Below are positions 8,690 through 19,689 of a stretch of DNA of 64,000 nt, in pieces. The notes below the pieces were generated by a model that was given only the letters and a program-made list of their open reading frames with translations, searched no databases and was not told the origin of the DNA. Made by a program: the position numbers and the translations under genes. Position 1 is the first letter of the stretch. Every line of letters starts with the position of its first letter. Origin of the DNA: Rickettsia rickettsii (GTDB lineage: Bacteria; Pseudomonadota; Alphaproteobacteria; Rickettsiales; Rickettsiaceae); contig NZ_CP018914.1 in assembly GCF_001951015.1 (NCBI RefSeq), positions 620,001 to 684,000 on the forward strand, written 5' to 3'.

Positions 8690-11103
8690 ATAGGTATTAT
8701 TTTTTTATACCGGTGAGTTTTGCAGGTGGAGTTATCTCTGAATCTCTTGGTGATACTTCGCCTTGAATCGCAGCGGATACAAACGTACATGAGGATTAGG
8801 AGTTAGGGTAATTGTCCCAATTACCTCTAGCAGTAGAATTTGAGAATAGCGCTAATGAAATTGCGGGTGAGAGTGAATTGATGGTTTCGTTAGAAGTTAA
8901 TTATACCGAAACCGATATATTGCCGACTATAGTGCACAACGCTCAAGGTCATTATTTAATTCCTCTTGAAGATATAGAACATTTTGATGTTCAAGAAGAT
9001 TATCTTAAGCAGGGTTTAGTGCATTATCATGATACTGCATATATTAATTTAGATTTGCTTGAGGGTACTAAATATGATTTAAACTTTGAGAATTTAGATT
9101 TAAATATTACTTTTCCAGCAGAAAAATTCAACCTCAATCATTTGATGTTTCAGGTGGTCCTATGAAGAACGTCGATACTAAACTTATTAGTGGGGTATAT
9201 TTAAACTATGATGTGACTCTTAGTCCAAATGATGATATTAATTATTTAGCCGGAGTAGAGGAACTCAATTATTTCACTGAACACGGTGTATAGTTATAGT
9301 TTCTTATTTCAAACTGAAGCCGTTAAATCAAATTTTTCTAAAATCACAAATACCACAAAAAACCAAAATAAATTTACACGTTTAGACACAAATTGGACAT
9401 ATGAGAATGTGGATAAGATGACTAATTGGTGGGTAGGGGATAATAGCATAACTAAAGTGTCTTCTTGGTCTAATTCAACTAGATTTGCCGGTATTCAGTA
9501 TACTACTAATTTTGCAGTTAGACCGAATTTAGTTACCTATCCGTTACTGGATTTTAGAGGGAAATCAGAACTTCCAAGCAGTATAGAGATATTTTCAAAT
9601 AGTATACCTATATATAATGCTAAAGCTCATATGGGGGATTTTGATATAACCAATATTCCGGTTATCACCGGTAGAGGTGATTTAATAGTTAAAACGCAAG
9701 ATATAAACGGTAAAGTTTAGACAATTACTATTCTCCTTATTACGCATCACCGAGCTTATTACGTTCCGGGCTTTCACATTTCTCTTACGAAGCAGGTTCT
9801 CAAAGACAAGATTTTACTATATATAGCAGTGCTTATAAATATTTAGTTCTAAATACTGATTATATGCTTGGTATGAATGATTATAACAAGCTGCGGACAT
9901 TTTAAATTTTTAAAAAATAATGGAGCAGTAGGGGTAATAATTTAAAAATCGGAAATTTATTATAGGCATTTCAGCTGCAAGTAATATCAAAATTTCGGTC
10001 GCTGTCAAAGAATTAATTGCGGCTATACTTATGAATCGGAATATTTTGATATTAATAGTAATTTAGATTGGAATAATAGTAATTATCAGGACGTATATAA
10101 CAATCCCGATAAAATTTTCTCAAGTTTAAATTATCAGATTTCAGCTAGTTGCGGTAATACCGATTTTGGTAATATAAGTGTTAATTTTTTGTCTTTTGTC
10201 GTAAATAACACAATGCAAAAAGGTAAACGCTCAAATATATTATCATCAACTTATCAAAGAAATATTACTAAAAAAGGTTTCTTAAGTTTTACTATAGGTA
10301 CCGATTTAAACAGTAAACGTAAAAATAATTTTGCCTATATACCATTTAACTTAAATTTAGATTCCAATAAAAGCATTTCATTGACCGATTTATATCAAAA
10401 TAAATATCATACAAAGCAACTTGGTGTTTCCTGGCCGATTACTTCAAATATAGGATGGGGATATAATGCTAACCTGATCAAAGTTAAAGCTACAAATTAC
10501 AATGTACAAGTTAACCGTAACGGTAAAAATAATGATATTGGAGTTTATCTGCAGAAAAATGATACCGAAATAATGAAACAGTTTAATATCAAAGGAGGAA
10601 TTTTCTCTATTGATAAAAGCTATTATGAGACAAGACCGATGGAGGTCTTGCTTTGATTAAAGTCAATAGTTTAAAGAATGTCGGGGTTTATAATAATAGC
10701 GGGTGATACCGATGATAAAGGTAAAATGCTTGTACCTAACTTAACACCGTATGTTCCTTCCGAAATAAGACTAGACGATGAAAATCTACCTCTTAATACA
10801 GAGTTTGAAGAAATTGCTTTGAAAGTTGCTCCAAGAACAAAATCAGCGGTATTATTAGACTTTAATATTAAAATAATTAAAAGCATTGAAATGACAGTAT
10901 TTGATAGTACGTGAGTATTGAAGGTTTAGATGAAGAAATATTTGTAGGCTATGATGGTAAGATATATATTAAAGATCTTGAAGTATTAAACGGTTCTATT
11001 TGTGACGAGAATGCGGAGAATAATAAATACTGTCATTTTAGCGTACCGGTTAATAGAGATTTAAATGACCCTGTAATTGATTTAGGCGAAGCAATATGCA
11101 AAT
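8690..11103 (+). pseudogene. Broken outer-membrane pilus usher (FimD/CsuD-like)
   Basis: Several frames across 2.4 kb give usher sequence. An N-terminal domain has LPLAVEFENS, IPLEDIEHF and YINLDLLEGTKYDLNFEN. A beta-barrel part has GVYSYSFLFQTEAV, FAGIQYTTNFAVRPNLVTYP, LLDFRGKSELPSSIEIFSN and GDFDITNIPVITGRGDLIVK. A C-terminal part has AGDTDDKGKMLVPNLTPYVP, SEIRLDDENLPLNTE and FVGYDGKIYIKDLEV. Order and motifs match the usher that translocates subunits through the outer membrane. At least five lesions separate the pieces (about 9163, 9718, 9900-10190, 10656, 10912), so no usher can be made. Confidence 0.8.
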
Positions 11104-11144
11104 GAAGACTTATTATTACTCCTGTGTGGACTAAAAACGCTCCG

Positions 11145-11180
11145 TTGTCATACCGTGGCTTGACCACCACGGTATGACAA
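11145..11180. repeat. Perfect 14-bp inverted repeat, TTGTCATACCGTGG
   Basis: TTGTCATACCGTGG and CCACGGTATGACAA pair exactly around CTTGACCA. It is a short member of the GTCACCCCGTGG/GTCATACCGTGG repeat family, placed between usher and the second subunit gene, and could fold as a terminator-like hairpin. Confidence 0.75.
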
Positions 11181-11199
11181 ATTCTTTTTAAGCAATGTC

Positions 11200-11640
11200 A
11201 AGAAATCAATAATAATATTATTAATCAACATGATTATGTCAGGAAATGCTATGGCGTTACTTGCAACATGTAATCCGTCAGTTCCAACCGTAAATTTCGG
11301 TAGTTTTAATGTCGGTGCCATTAGCACAACTTCTGTTACTGCTTCAGTTACTTGTAGTGCTTTATTATCACTACTTGTTAGCTATACCGTAACTTTCAGT
11401 ACGGGAGCTGCTAATATTTATAACCCAAGAAATATGATTAATGGGGTACGTAAGCTGAATTATAATTTGTATAAAGATGCCGGTTTTACTCAAATCATCG
11501 GTAACGGTACTAGTAGTACTGTAACATTTACCAGCTATACACTAGGTCTTGAACCGGTCACAAAAAACTATACCGTATATGCACGTCTGCCGTTACAACC
11601 TATTGCTGCACCGGCACGTTTCAAGACACTATTACCGTAA
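11200..11640 (+). pseudogene. Second SCPU-domain pilus subunit, damaged at both ends
   Basis: The central 136 residues are an SCPU domain: LLATCNPSVPTVNFGSFNVG, SVTCSALLSLLVSYTVTFST, NYNLYKDAGFTQIIGNG and KNYTVYARLPLQPIAA. A hydrophobic signal-like stretch (KKSIIILLINMIMSGNAMA) precedes it in frame but has no proper start codon. Near 11600 a one-base shift replaces the expected last strand, since the other frame reads GTFQDTITVT. In csu-type operons the last gene is the tip adhesin, so this could be its remnant. Confidence 0.75.
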
Positions 11641-11870
11641 CCCAGCCATGGCTATATAATAAAAAATCTTTAAAATCAAAATTCTTCATTCTAGGTTCTA
11701 ACTTTGTTGCTTGCATGGATTGACTCCTAGGGTGCTAGACATTGCTGTCCAGTATTATGAAGCTGTATTTTTATTATAATATCAAAAACAATTTAAGTTT
11801 TATATTACTATAACTACATTGAGTATTTTGTAGTTACTTAATATTTTTAACTTAAATAAAGGTCGAATTT

Positions 11871-12540
11871 ATGAAAAATGAAGAACAACACAATCCACCA
11901 ACTCCAAAACATGGTCGAATAATATTCCCGCTTTACACAATGGGAAAAGTTTGTGTAGATAAGAAGCTAATAGATGAAGAGTGGAAACTTAACGAATTTG
12001 AAACAGGGAAAGGGAGTGATGAGCGTTTTGGAAATGATGTCGCAGGGGAACCGCTACCGCTAGATGGGCATATTCTTAATGGTGGGCGTACAGATGATAC
12101 AGATTGGGTAAATGCTACTAATGAAGAAATAAGAGCGGAATTAAAAGATCCAATGTTTAACTGGATAAACTATACCATTAGAAGGTGAGAAAAAACTTAC
12201 AATAGCATGGGATTATATTGTATCACATAAAACTTGCGGTTATATAGTGCAAATGACAAAAGCAGAGTTTACCTTTGCAAATAGACTGAAACATGATGAT
12301 TTAGAAGAAATTTATAGTGAACTTTCTGATCAATTTCCTTACTGGGATAATACATTAGTTCCTTCTAAAATGATTTAAGTAACTTTTCCAGATAGAGAGC
12401 CAGGATATTATGTTGTAGCAGTTGATTGGATAGTAGCCGACACGCCACGTTTGTTGCATCGTTTATTGTATAAGGATGAGGTTACACCGATACTCTTAAT
12501 ACGAATGATAGAGAATGTATTTAACGTTATTCCCGTATAG
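11871..12540 (+). pseudogene. Unidentified acidic protein, frameshifted
   Basis: The first part (105 residues from MKNEEQHNPPTPKHGRIIFP) has a good start after AAAGG. At about 12170 a one-base shift leads into PLEGEKKLTIAWDYIVSHKT, CGYIVQMTKAEFTFANRLKH and DDLEEIYSELSDQFPYWDNT. A TAA at 12376 interrupts before VTFPDREPGYYVVAVDWIVA and the final TAG. I do not recognise a family. No signal peptide or membrane helix is visible. Restored, it would be about 220 residues. Confidence 0.55.
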
Positions 12541-12547
12541 ATAAGGT

Positions 12548-12622
12548 TTTGTTGCATGGATCGGTTTTCTTTCTGTTACGCTGTGACTTGATCGTGAGAT
12601 GACAGAGATGGAATCGATCCTT
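12548..12622. repeat. Degraded member of the GTCACCCCGTGG family
   Basis: It starts with the family leader TTGTTGCATGGATCGG and continues with GTTACGCTGTGACTTGATCG and GAGATGACAGAGATGG, a worn version of the arm. The remaining bases to the nrdA start at 12918 contain CTTAAGTGTGCCTTAAG and an AT-rich stretch; I see no gene in them. Confidence 0.55.
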
Positions 12623-12917
12623 AAACTTATGTCTACGCGAAAATGCAACCGGGAACCACGCAACGTTGCCTTACTTCCGCAGGATAAGACTGTTTGTGCC
12701 TTAAGTGTGCCTTAAGAAAGTATAATATTTGTACAAACAATTCTATATAGTAATCAAGAGTGATTTGTGTCAAGTCAAAAATCTAAAAAAAAATAAATAT
12801 TTATATTGAATAAATTATTATTCTCGTGTCTACTTAAGTGAAGATTCTATACACTGAATATGGTGTCATTTTTTCAAAATAAGCATTATAAATCCTACAA
12901 CCCCATTAGTACCTATA

Positions 12918-14741
12918 ATGAACACGTTTAAAAAAAATAAATTTCAAATCACTATAAACAACAACCATAACAATTTACTTACTCCTTTCGGTAAAGCTAT
13001 TCTGCGAGATCGATATCTTATGAAAGGTGAAGATTTTCAAGATTTATTTGCAAGAGTTTCTAGTTATTATGCCGAAAATAAACAGCATGCTCAGAAGTTA
13101 TATGAATATATGAGTAAAATGTGGTTTATGCCAGCAACACCAATCTTAAGTAACGGCGGAACGGATAGGGGACTTCCTATTTCATGCTTCTTGAATGAGA
13201 CCGATGATAGCTTAGACGATATAGTAAATTTATGGACAGAAAATGTTTGGCTTGCTGCACGCGGTGGCGGGATTGGCAGTTATTGGGGTAATGTTCGTGC
13301 TATTAATGAAGGGATTCGTGATAAAGGTCATTCATCTGGTATTATACCGTTTATTAAAGTAATGGATTCTATGACTCTTGCTATTTCGCAAGGTTCTATT
13401 AGGCGAGGTTCATCGGCTGTATATTTGCCTATTAATCACCCTGAAATTGAAGAATTTATCGATATAAGACGTCCGACAGGCGGGGATGTTAACCGTAAAG
13501 CTCTTAATATTCATCACGGTATAGCTATAACCGATGAATTTATGAAAGCAGTTAAAAACAATACGGATTTTGACCTTGTTAGTCCTGCTACCAAAAAAGT
13601 CGTAAATAAAGTTAGAGCAAGAGATTTATGGGTTAAGTTATTAACTACTAGAATAGAAACAGGTGAGCCTTATTTGTTATTTATCGATAGTGTTAATAAA
13701 TCTATCCCTAAGCATCATAAAAAATTAGGGCTTCAAGTTAAAATGTCTAATCTTTGTAGCGAAATTACATTGCCGACGGGAATTGACCATCTAGGCAAGT
13801 CAAGAACTGCTGTTTGCTGCCTTTCCTCTTTAAATTTAGAGTATTACGAAGAGTGGAAAGACGATAAAGAATTTATCCATTCTATTATGTTGTTCCTTGA
13901 TAATGTTTTAGAAGACTTTATTAATAAAGCACCGGATACTATGGCAAGAGCTAAATATTCAGCTTTACGTGAGCGAAGCGTTGGACTTGGCGTAATGGGC
14001 TTCCACTCATTTTTGCAAATGAAAAAAGTACCGATAGAATCGGTTATGGCAAAAGTTTGGAATAAAAAAATATTTGAATATATATCTGCTGAAACTGATA
14101 AAGCCTCAATAGAAATCGGTAAAGAAAAAGGAGTATGTCCTGATGCTCTAGATGCAGGAAGTAATGAACGATTTAGCAATAAAACCGCAATAGCACCTAC
14201 CGCCTCAATTTCGGTAATAGCAGGTAATGCCTCACCCGGAATAGAGCCGTTTGCCGCTAATAGCTTTGTACAAAAGACTTTAACCGGTTCTTTTAACGTG
14301 CGTAATAAACATTTAGAAAGGTTATTAGAGGAGAAAGGATTTAATAATGATCAAGTTTGGTCTTCGATTGCAACACATGAAGGATCAGTACAACATTTAA
14401 CATTTTTATCCGAAGAAGAAAAACAGGTTTTCAAAACCGCTTACGAAATTGATCAGAATTGGCTAATTGAACTGGCAAGCGATCGTACTCCTTACATTAC
14501 GCAAGCACAATCTTTAAACATCTTTTTACCGGGGAATGTTAGTAAGAAATATTTAAATAATATTCATTTTAAAGCCTGGACAAAAGGAGTAAAAAGTTTA
14601 TATTACTGTCGATCGACATCAATACAGCGAGCCGATAAGGTCTCGCATGACGTATTAAAGGCCAATTTTAAAGATTTAGAGGAACAAAACGATAAGTTAG
14701 CAGAAGCCGGTAACTACGAAGAATGCTTAGCTTGTCAGTAA
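12918..14741 (+). CDS. nrdA: Class I ribonucleotide reductase, large (R1) subunit
   Basis: R1 reduces ribonucleoside diphosphates to deoxy forms together with the NrdB radical subunit. The catalytic residues are all visible: Cys90 (ISCFLNET), Asn278, Cys280 and Glu282 (SNLCSEI), and Cys300 ([10 protein letters not shown]). The tyrosine pair is in SLYYCRS and the C-terminal redox pair in CLACQ (Cys603, Cys606). At 607 residues it is short. The domain starts directly at [14 protein letters not shown], so the N-terminal ATP-cone that gives dATP inhibition in E. coli NrdA is absent. nrdB follows on the same strand after an 829-base insertion. Confidence 0.97.
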   Translation: MNTFKKNKFQITINNNHNNLLTPFGKAILRDRYLMKGEDFQDLFARVSSYYAENKQHAQKLYEYMSKMWFMPATPILSNGGTDRGLPISCFLNETDDSLDDIVNLWTENVWLAARGGGIGSYWGNVRAINEGIRDKGHSSGIIPFIKVMDSMTLAISQGSIRRGSSAVYLPINHPEIEEFIDIRRPTGGDVNRKALNIHHGIAITDEFMKAVKNNTDFDLVSPATKKVVNKVRARDLWVKLLTTRIETGEPYLLFIDSVNKSIPKHHKKLGLQVKMSNLCSEITLPTGIDHLGKSRTAVCCLSSLNLEYYEEWKDDKEFIHSIMLFLDNVLEDFINKAPDTMARAKYSALRERSVGLGVMGFHSFLQMKKVPIESVMAKVWNKKIFEYISAETDKASIEIGKEKGVCPDALDAGSNERFSNKTAIAPTASISVIAGNASPGIEPFAANSFVQKTLTGSFNVRNKHLERLLEEKGFNNDQVWSSIATHEGSVQHLTFLSEEEKQVFKTAYEIDQNWLIELASDRTPYITQAQSLNIFLPGNVSKKYLNNIHFKAWTKGVKSLYYCRSTSIQRADKVSHDVLKANFKDLEEQNDKLAEAGNYEECLACQ

Positions 14742-14749
14742 GTATAACT

Positions 14750-15570
14750 ATGCAAAGATATTTAGACCCAACAAATGATGTAGCATTTAAAAAATTGTTT
14801 ACGGATAAAACAAGGTGACTAGGCTTTCTCAATATATTATGAGGTTACCTGAAGAGTTAAGGATTATCAACCTTGAATATATTTCAAACGAACAAGCGCC
14901 GGATTTAGGATAGAATAAAAGGAGTATAGTAGACGTAAAAGTTCGAGATAACTCCGGCAATATTTATATTGTTGAGATGCAAAACGGCTATGCCGATGCT
15001 TCTTTATCAAGAGTACCATTAGTTGTATAGCATTTTCTTCGCAATTAAAAAGAGGAAAAGAATATGTTGATCTAGCTCCTGTAGTAATGGTAGTAATTAT
15101 TTCTGGATTTCAGGCATTGCCCGAGGAACAAGAATGTATTAGCTATCATCAAACTATTAATGTCGGCAACGGTAAGCATCAACTTAAATGCTTGCGTATT
15201 TGTTGAATTAGACAAATTTACCAAAGAAGCAGATGAGTGAGAAAGCTTAGAAAATGATTGGTTATATATGATGGCTAAATTCGATAGAGCAAAAGAACCC
15301 CCGCAACATACAAAAGATGAAAATAGCATTATCAGTTTATAAAACTATTGAATAATTTAACTGGAGCGAAGCAGAATATGATAATTATATTAAAGCGATG
15401 CTTGCTACTCAAACGGAAGAGTTAAATCAAAAAAGTAAATATAATGAGGGGAAAGCTGAGGGTATTGAAATTGGAGAAACTAGAAGCAATACAGAAATAG
15501 CAAAAGAAATGTTAGCGGATAATGAGCCGATATCAAAAGAAGAAATAGAAAAATTAAAAGAAGAAAAATT
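14750..15570 (+). pseudogene. Dead Rpn-family PD-(D/E)XK nuclease/putative transposase
   Basis: The start [20 protein letters not shown] is the hallmark of the Rpn/PDDEXK_2 group (recombination-promoting nuclease/putative transposase). A later frame reads [20 protein letters not shown] then [10 protein letters not shown], the D...E.Q catalytic strand. The tail [20 protein letters not shown] is also typical. Stops and shifts occur at about 14818, 14911, 15030 and 15204. The gene begins eight bases after the nrdA stop and its last frame runs past the nrdB start. It therefore sits in an otherwise logical nrdA-nrdB operon. Confidence 0.75.
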
Positions 15571-16557
15571 ATGTCACTACTTGATGCAAGTCCAATTTAT
15601 AAACCGTTTTCATATCCATGGGCATATGAAGCTTGGCATACTCAACAAAAAATTCATTGGCTACCGGAAGAAGTACCGCTTGCCGACGATGTTAAAGATT
15701 GGAAATATAACTTAACGCCAGGGGAAAAACATCTATTAACGCAAATATTTCGTTTTTTTACACAGGCAGATATTGAAGTGAATAATTGCTATATGAAGCA
15801 TTATTCACGAGTATTTAAACCGACTGAAATATTAATGATGTTATCAGCATTTTCTAATATGGAAACGGTACATATCGCGGCATATTCACATTTACTTGAT
15901 ACGGTAGGTATGCCGGAAGTAGAATATTCAGCATTTCTTAAATATAAGGAAATGAAAGACAAGTATGATTATATGCAGCAATTCGGAGTGGATGCCAAAG
16001 AAGATATAGCAACTACACTCGCAGTATTTGGAGCTTTTACTGAAGGATTACAGCTATTTGCTTCTTTTGCGATCATGCTTAATTTCCCTCGTTTTAATAA
16101 AATGAAAGGTATGGGACAGATTATTGCTTGGTCAGTGCGTGATGAAACACTTCATACTAACTCAATTATTACTCTGTTTAAGACTTTTGTAAGAGAAAAC
16201 CCTGAAGTTTGGACAGAAACTTTACGTAAACGTATTTATGAAGCTTGTACGACTATTGTGCATTTTGAAGATGCCTTTATTGAACTTGCTTTTGAAGTTG
16301 GCGGTATTGAGGGATTAACGGCATATGAAGTAAGACAATATATTCGTTATATTGCCGACCGTCGTTTAATGCAGCTAGGACTCAAAGATGTATATTTGGT
16401 AAATCATAACCCCCTTCCTTGGCTTGATGAAATGCTAAACGGAGTCGAACATACGAACTTTTTTGAAAATAGAACAACTGAATATTCAAAAGCAGCGACT
16501 ACCGGTTCATGGGAAGAAGTATTCACTGAGATGGACGCCACAGCGGAGGCTAAATAA
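15571..16557 (+). CDS. nrdB: Class I ribonucleotide reductase, small (R2) subunit
   Basis: R2 carries the di-iron centre and tyrosyl radical. The likely ligands are Asp67 (TQADIEV), Glu98 and His101 (METVH), Glu159 (FTEGLQL), and Glu193 and His196 (VRDETLH). The radical tyrosine is Tyr105 (HIAAYSHL). The 328 residues lack an N-terminal ATP-cone. The ATG is preceded by GAAGAAAAA and lies inside the reading frame of the dead nuclease, so its translation signal may derive from that gene. It is separated from nrdA only by that insert. Confidence 0.95.
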   Translation: MSLLDASPIYKPFSYPWAYEAWHTQQKIHWLPEEVPLADDVKDWKYNLTPGEKHLLTQIFRFFTQADIEVNNCYMKHYSRVFKPTEILMMLSAFSNMETVHIAAYSHLLDTVGMPEVEYSAFLKYKEMKDKYDYMQQFGVDAKEDIATTLAVFGAFTEGLQLFASFAIMLNFPRFNKMKGMGQIIAWSVRDETLHTNSIITLFKTFVRENPEVWTETLRKRIYEACTTIVHFEDAFIELAFEVGGIEGLTAYEVRQYIRYIADRRLMQLGLKDVYLVNHNPLPWLDEMLNGVEHTNFFENRTTEYSKAATTGSWEEVFTEMDATAEAK

Positions 16558-16704
16558 TATACTCAGATAGCACTTATGCTAAACATGTTGTGTCGAAGTA
16601 TACATATTAAGAACAACAATAACAAAAAATTAAAAATACCTGATCTTTATTTTTAAAAATTTTTTAAAATAGATTTAGAATATTTAAACATTGCAAGTGA
16701 TTTT

Positions 16705-19554
16705 ATGGCTGTTATAAATAATAAAAACTATCAAAAAGTTGTAGAAAAAGTTTTATCTTCTTCTAAAGCTAATAAAGTACTAAAGAGTGCAATTCAGGAC
16801 TTATCATCTTCAAAGAGTATAAGCTTAAGAACGATATTACTCGGAGCAAAATTTATTTTAACTAATCCTGTAAATACTTATAATCTTGTTAAGCTTGCTA
16901 ACTCTTCTAAGATATATCTTGATCCGGAATTTCAAAAATCACTTCTTAAAAAATCTCCAATATGGGAATTTTTAAAAAAACATTCGGATGATTTGCCTAA
17001 AATAGGTCAAATCTTAGCAAATGCAGGCTTTAGAGAATTTCAAGATAAGAGTGCTTTAGATGAAAAGGGACTCGAAATACTAAAAGAATGTTTTAAAAAT
17101 GAACAAGTACTTAAAAAACTTCAAGAAATTGCAGTTGAAGTAAAGCAAGAGCTACCGGACTGGAATAAAGTGACTTCTAGAACTTTAGATATGCTGGTTA
17201 CCGATAAAAACTTCCAAAAATTCTTTAACGAAAAGAGTGAAGATATTACGAAATACATACGTACAGGAGCAACTGAAATACTTCCAAGCGATTATATAAA
17301 AACTTTTGATTATATATTACAAAAACCCGAAAAGAAAAATTTATTAAAAATATTTAATGAACATCCTGATTTTAAGCAAGAACTGGCTAAAAATATAAAC
17401 AATCCTAATACTCTAAAAAGATTTAATAAGTTATCTCCTGAAAAACAAATAATTATTGAAAATTTCTTAGAAGAAGCAAAAGAACAAGCTAAACCTTTCT
17501 TAAAAGAACATTTTGAAACCTACAAAATTGATCTTAAAATTTTAGATATTATTCCTACTTTATTAAATAAAATGCCTGAGATAAAAGAGATTTGTGATAC
17601 TCTTAATGCTCCAAATCAAGGTGTAATGATATCTCTTGAGAAATCCTTAGAAATGGTCGCTGGTGATGATAAATTAAAAAGTTTTTTTGCTAATAATAAA
17701 ACAATCTTACCAAATATTGCTTTAGGTATTATTGAAAATACTCCTAGCGTACAAAACATAACAAAAGAATATAATTTTGATAAACAAATGCTTAGTATTG
17801 TAGGCGAAGTTATGTCAAAACCGGAAGTTGCTCATGAGATTATTGCAGACTTAAATAAAGGCGATTATATGAGTTTAACCGGTAATATAATCGCCGCCCT
17901 TAATGATCCTTCATTTAAATTAAAAGATATATTAGTAGAGCAAAGTAAAGGAGGTCTATTTGATAATTTAATTACAGGAGTTTTAGAACAAGATGCAAAA
18001 AACAGCCAAACTATAAAACAACAACTTATAAATTATAGTCTGGAAGCGAGTGATGTTACAAAGCTAACGAGCATAATGCCTATATTACTTGATCAATCTG
18101 AATCATTAAAAAAGATTTTTCGAGATTTTATTCAAGGTGATTATACGGGAATGGCAAAAGAGTTAATAGCTTTAACTAAAGACAATCCTGAAATTAAAAA
18201 ATATTTAAACAATAATAGAGAAATATTTGCAAGTATTTTAGATAAAACTTTAGTAGAAATACCAGGTATAAATAACCTTGATAAGAAAGAATTATATAAT
18301 GTACTTCCATCAATGTTAAACCATCCTAATGAATTAGTTAAAGTTATAGAAGAGGTTGAAAAAAGTAATTATAGTGAGGCTGCTAGTGCTATATATAATC
18401 TAGTTCAAAAAACAAATTATTTGGAAGGGCAATTGCCGAATATTATAAAAGCAGGTTTGAGCTATGCTACTGAAAAACTAAAAGACGTATTTAGTCCATC
18501 ACAAGATTTTAAAGATAAAACTATAGATGCAATTACTCTTAGAAATAATTTACATAAAATACAAAATGGAAAATTCAGCTTAGAGGGAGCTATATTAGTA
18601 GGTGATTTATCTAATATCGACTTCTCAGGCGTATCATTAAAAAATGCAGATTTAACTAAAGTCACTTCTTTAAAAGATTGTAATTTTAAAAATATTAATT
18701 TAGCAGAGGCTAAATTACCTGATAATTTAATGCTACTTACTGATACTTACAATCTTGATAAGGCTATCCCTCCTTTAGTACCTAAACTAATTAAAGAACA
18801 ACAAGCAAAATTAATTGATAAGGCAATTGATAAATTATTTTTACAAATACAAGCTGAAGGAAAAAGAAATGTACTTAGTAAAAAAAAATTTGCTCAACAA
18901 GTAAAAAGATTATATGAAGAAAATCAAACGATTAAAGACTATATTATAGAAAAACTAAATTCACTACCTATGAATATGGTTACTAACCTAGCTACTCCTA
19001 GAACAAATCAATATAAACATATTACAAATCATGTAAATTCTCCATTACAAGTATTGAACCCTTTATATGAAAATATTGCAAATAAACAAAATATTAAGAG
19101 TAATTTATTGGCAAATATTTTAAGCGAGAAAATATCACAAAAACTTTTTGATAAAGGTGATAATAGAGGTGAAGATTTTTACATGATAAATCAGATGCTA
19201 AAACCTATCGTTTCTGAATATTCTAAAGAAAATCCTGATAATATAAATAATTTTTTAGAGCCAAAAAATCTAGAAAAGTTAGCAAGTAATATTGCCTCTA
19301 CTTTATATTCTAAATCTAAATATACTGGGGTAGGCACTATTACCGGTGGAATTTATTTACCAAAAGAAATCTTCAATGAACAGTTAAAAGATAACTTTAA
19401 AAATGAGTTCGAAAATATTAATAAATTAAATGTTTTAAAAGCAGCAAAAAATATAGTTTCAAATTTAGATAGTAAAGTGCATGTAGTAGATAATCAGGAT
19501 AAATCAAATACTTACGCATCATTACCTACAAAAAGTAAACAAATACACAGATAA
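16705..19554 (+). CDS. Large helical protein with a pentapeptide-like patch (949 aa)
   Basis: A lysine/asparagine-rich, almost wholly helical protein without signal peptide or membrane helix. Residues about 1-600 show repeated helical units containing PEIKKYL, IIENTPS, ILDKTL and LNKGDYMSL/FIQGDYTGM phrases, suggesting an array of degenerate repeats. Residues about 620-680 hold a pentapeptide-like strand (GAILVGDLSNIDFSGVSLKN, then ADLTKV and CNFKNINLAEAKL). A charged helical tail follows. I do not recognise a named family. A cytoplasmic scaffold or a secreted effector are both possible, since such helical proteins are common among rickettsial host-directed factors. A degraded tandem copy follows. 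Confidence 0.8.
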   Translation: MAVINNKNYQKVVEKVLSSSKANKVLKSAIQDLSSSKSISLRTILLGAKFILTNPVNTYNLVKLANSSKIYLDPEFQKSLLKKSPIWEFLKKHSDDLPKIGQILANAGFREFQDKSALDEKGLEILKECFKNEQVLKKLQEIAVEVKQELPDWNKVTSRTLDMLVTDKNFQKFFNEKSEDITKYIRTGATEILPSDYIKTFDYILQKPEKKNLLKIFNEHPDFKQELAKNINNPNTLKRFNKLSPEKQIIIENFLEEAKEQAKPFLKEHFETYKIDLKILDIIPTLLNKMPEIKEICDTLNAPNQGVMISLEKSLEMVAGDDKLKSFFANNKTILPNIALGIIENTPSVQNITKEYNFDKQMLSIVGEVMSKPEVAHEIIADLNKGDYMSLTGNIIAALNDPSFKLKDILVEQSKGGLFDNLITGVLEQDAKNSQTIKQQLINYSLEASDVTKLTSIMPILLDQSESLKKIFRDFIQGDYTGMAKELIALTKDNPEIKKYLNNNREIFASILDKTLVEIPGINNLDKKELYNVLPSMLNHPNELVKVIEEVEKSNYSEAASAIYNLVQKTNYLEGQLPNIIKAGLSYATEKLKDVFSPSQDFKDKTIDAITLRNNLHKIQNGKFSLEGAILVGDLSNIDFSGVSLKNADLTKVTSLKDCNFKNINLAEAKLPDNLMLLTDTYNLDKAIPPLVPKLIKEQQAKLIDKAIDKLFLQIQAEGKRNVLSKKKFAQQVKRLYEENQTIKDYIIEKLNSLPMNMVTNLATPRTNQYKHITNHVNSPLQVLNPLYENIANKQNIKSNLLANILSEKISQKLFDKGDNRGEDFYMINQMLKPIVSEYSKENPDNINNFLEPKNLEKLASNIASTLYSKSKYTGVGTITGGIYLPKEIFNEQLKDNFKNEFENINKLNVLKAAKNIVSNLDSKVHVVDNQDKSNTYASLPTKSKQIHR

Positions 19555-19689
19555 CTCCATAAATCTTAGATCAAATTGATTTAATTACCATATTATGTAA
19601 TATAAATTAAAATATTTAAGTAGTGCTTAATTTATTTCTTTAAATCAATTTTAAGATAATTTAATGTTTATGTAATTAAATATATTTCA

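Noticed and set aside
19573-19651. 12-bp inverted repeat AAATTGATTTAA/TTAAATCAATTT after the 949-residue gene
   Set aside because: The 55-base loop and A+T-only arms make a functional terminator unlikely in such AT-rich DNA.
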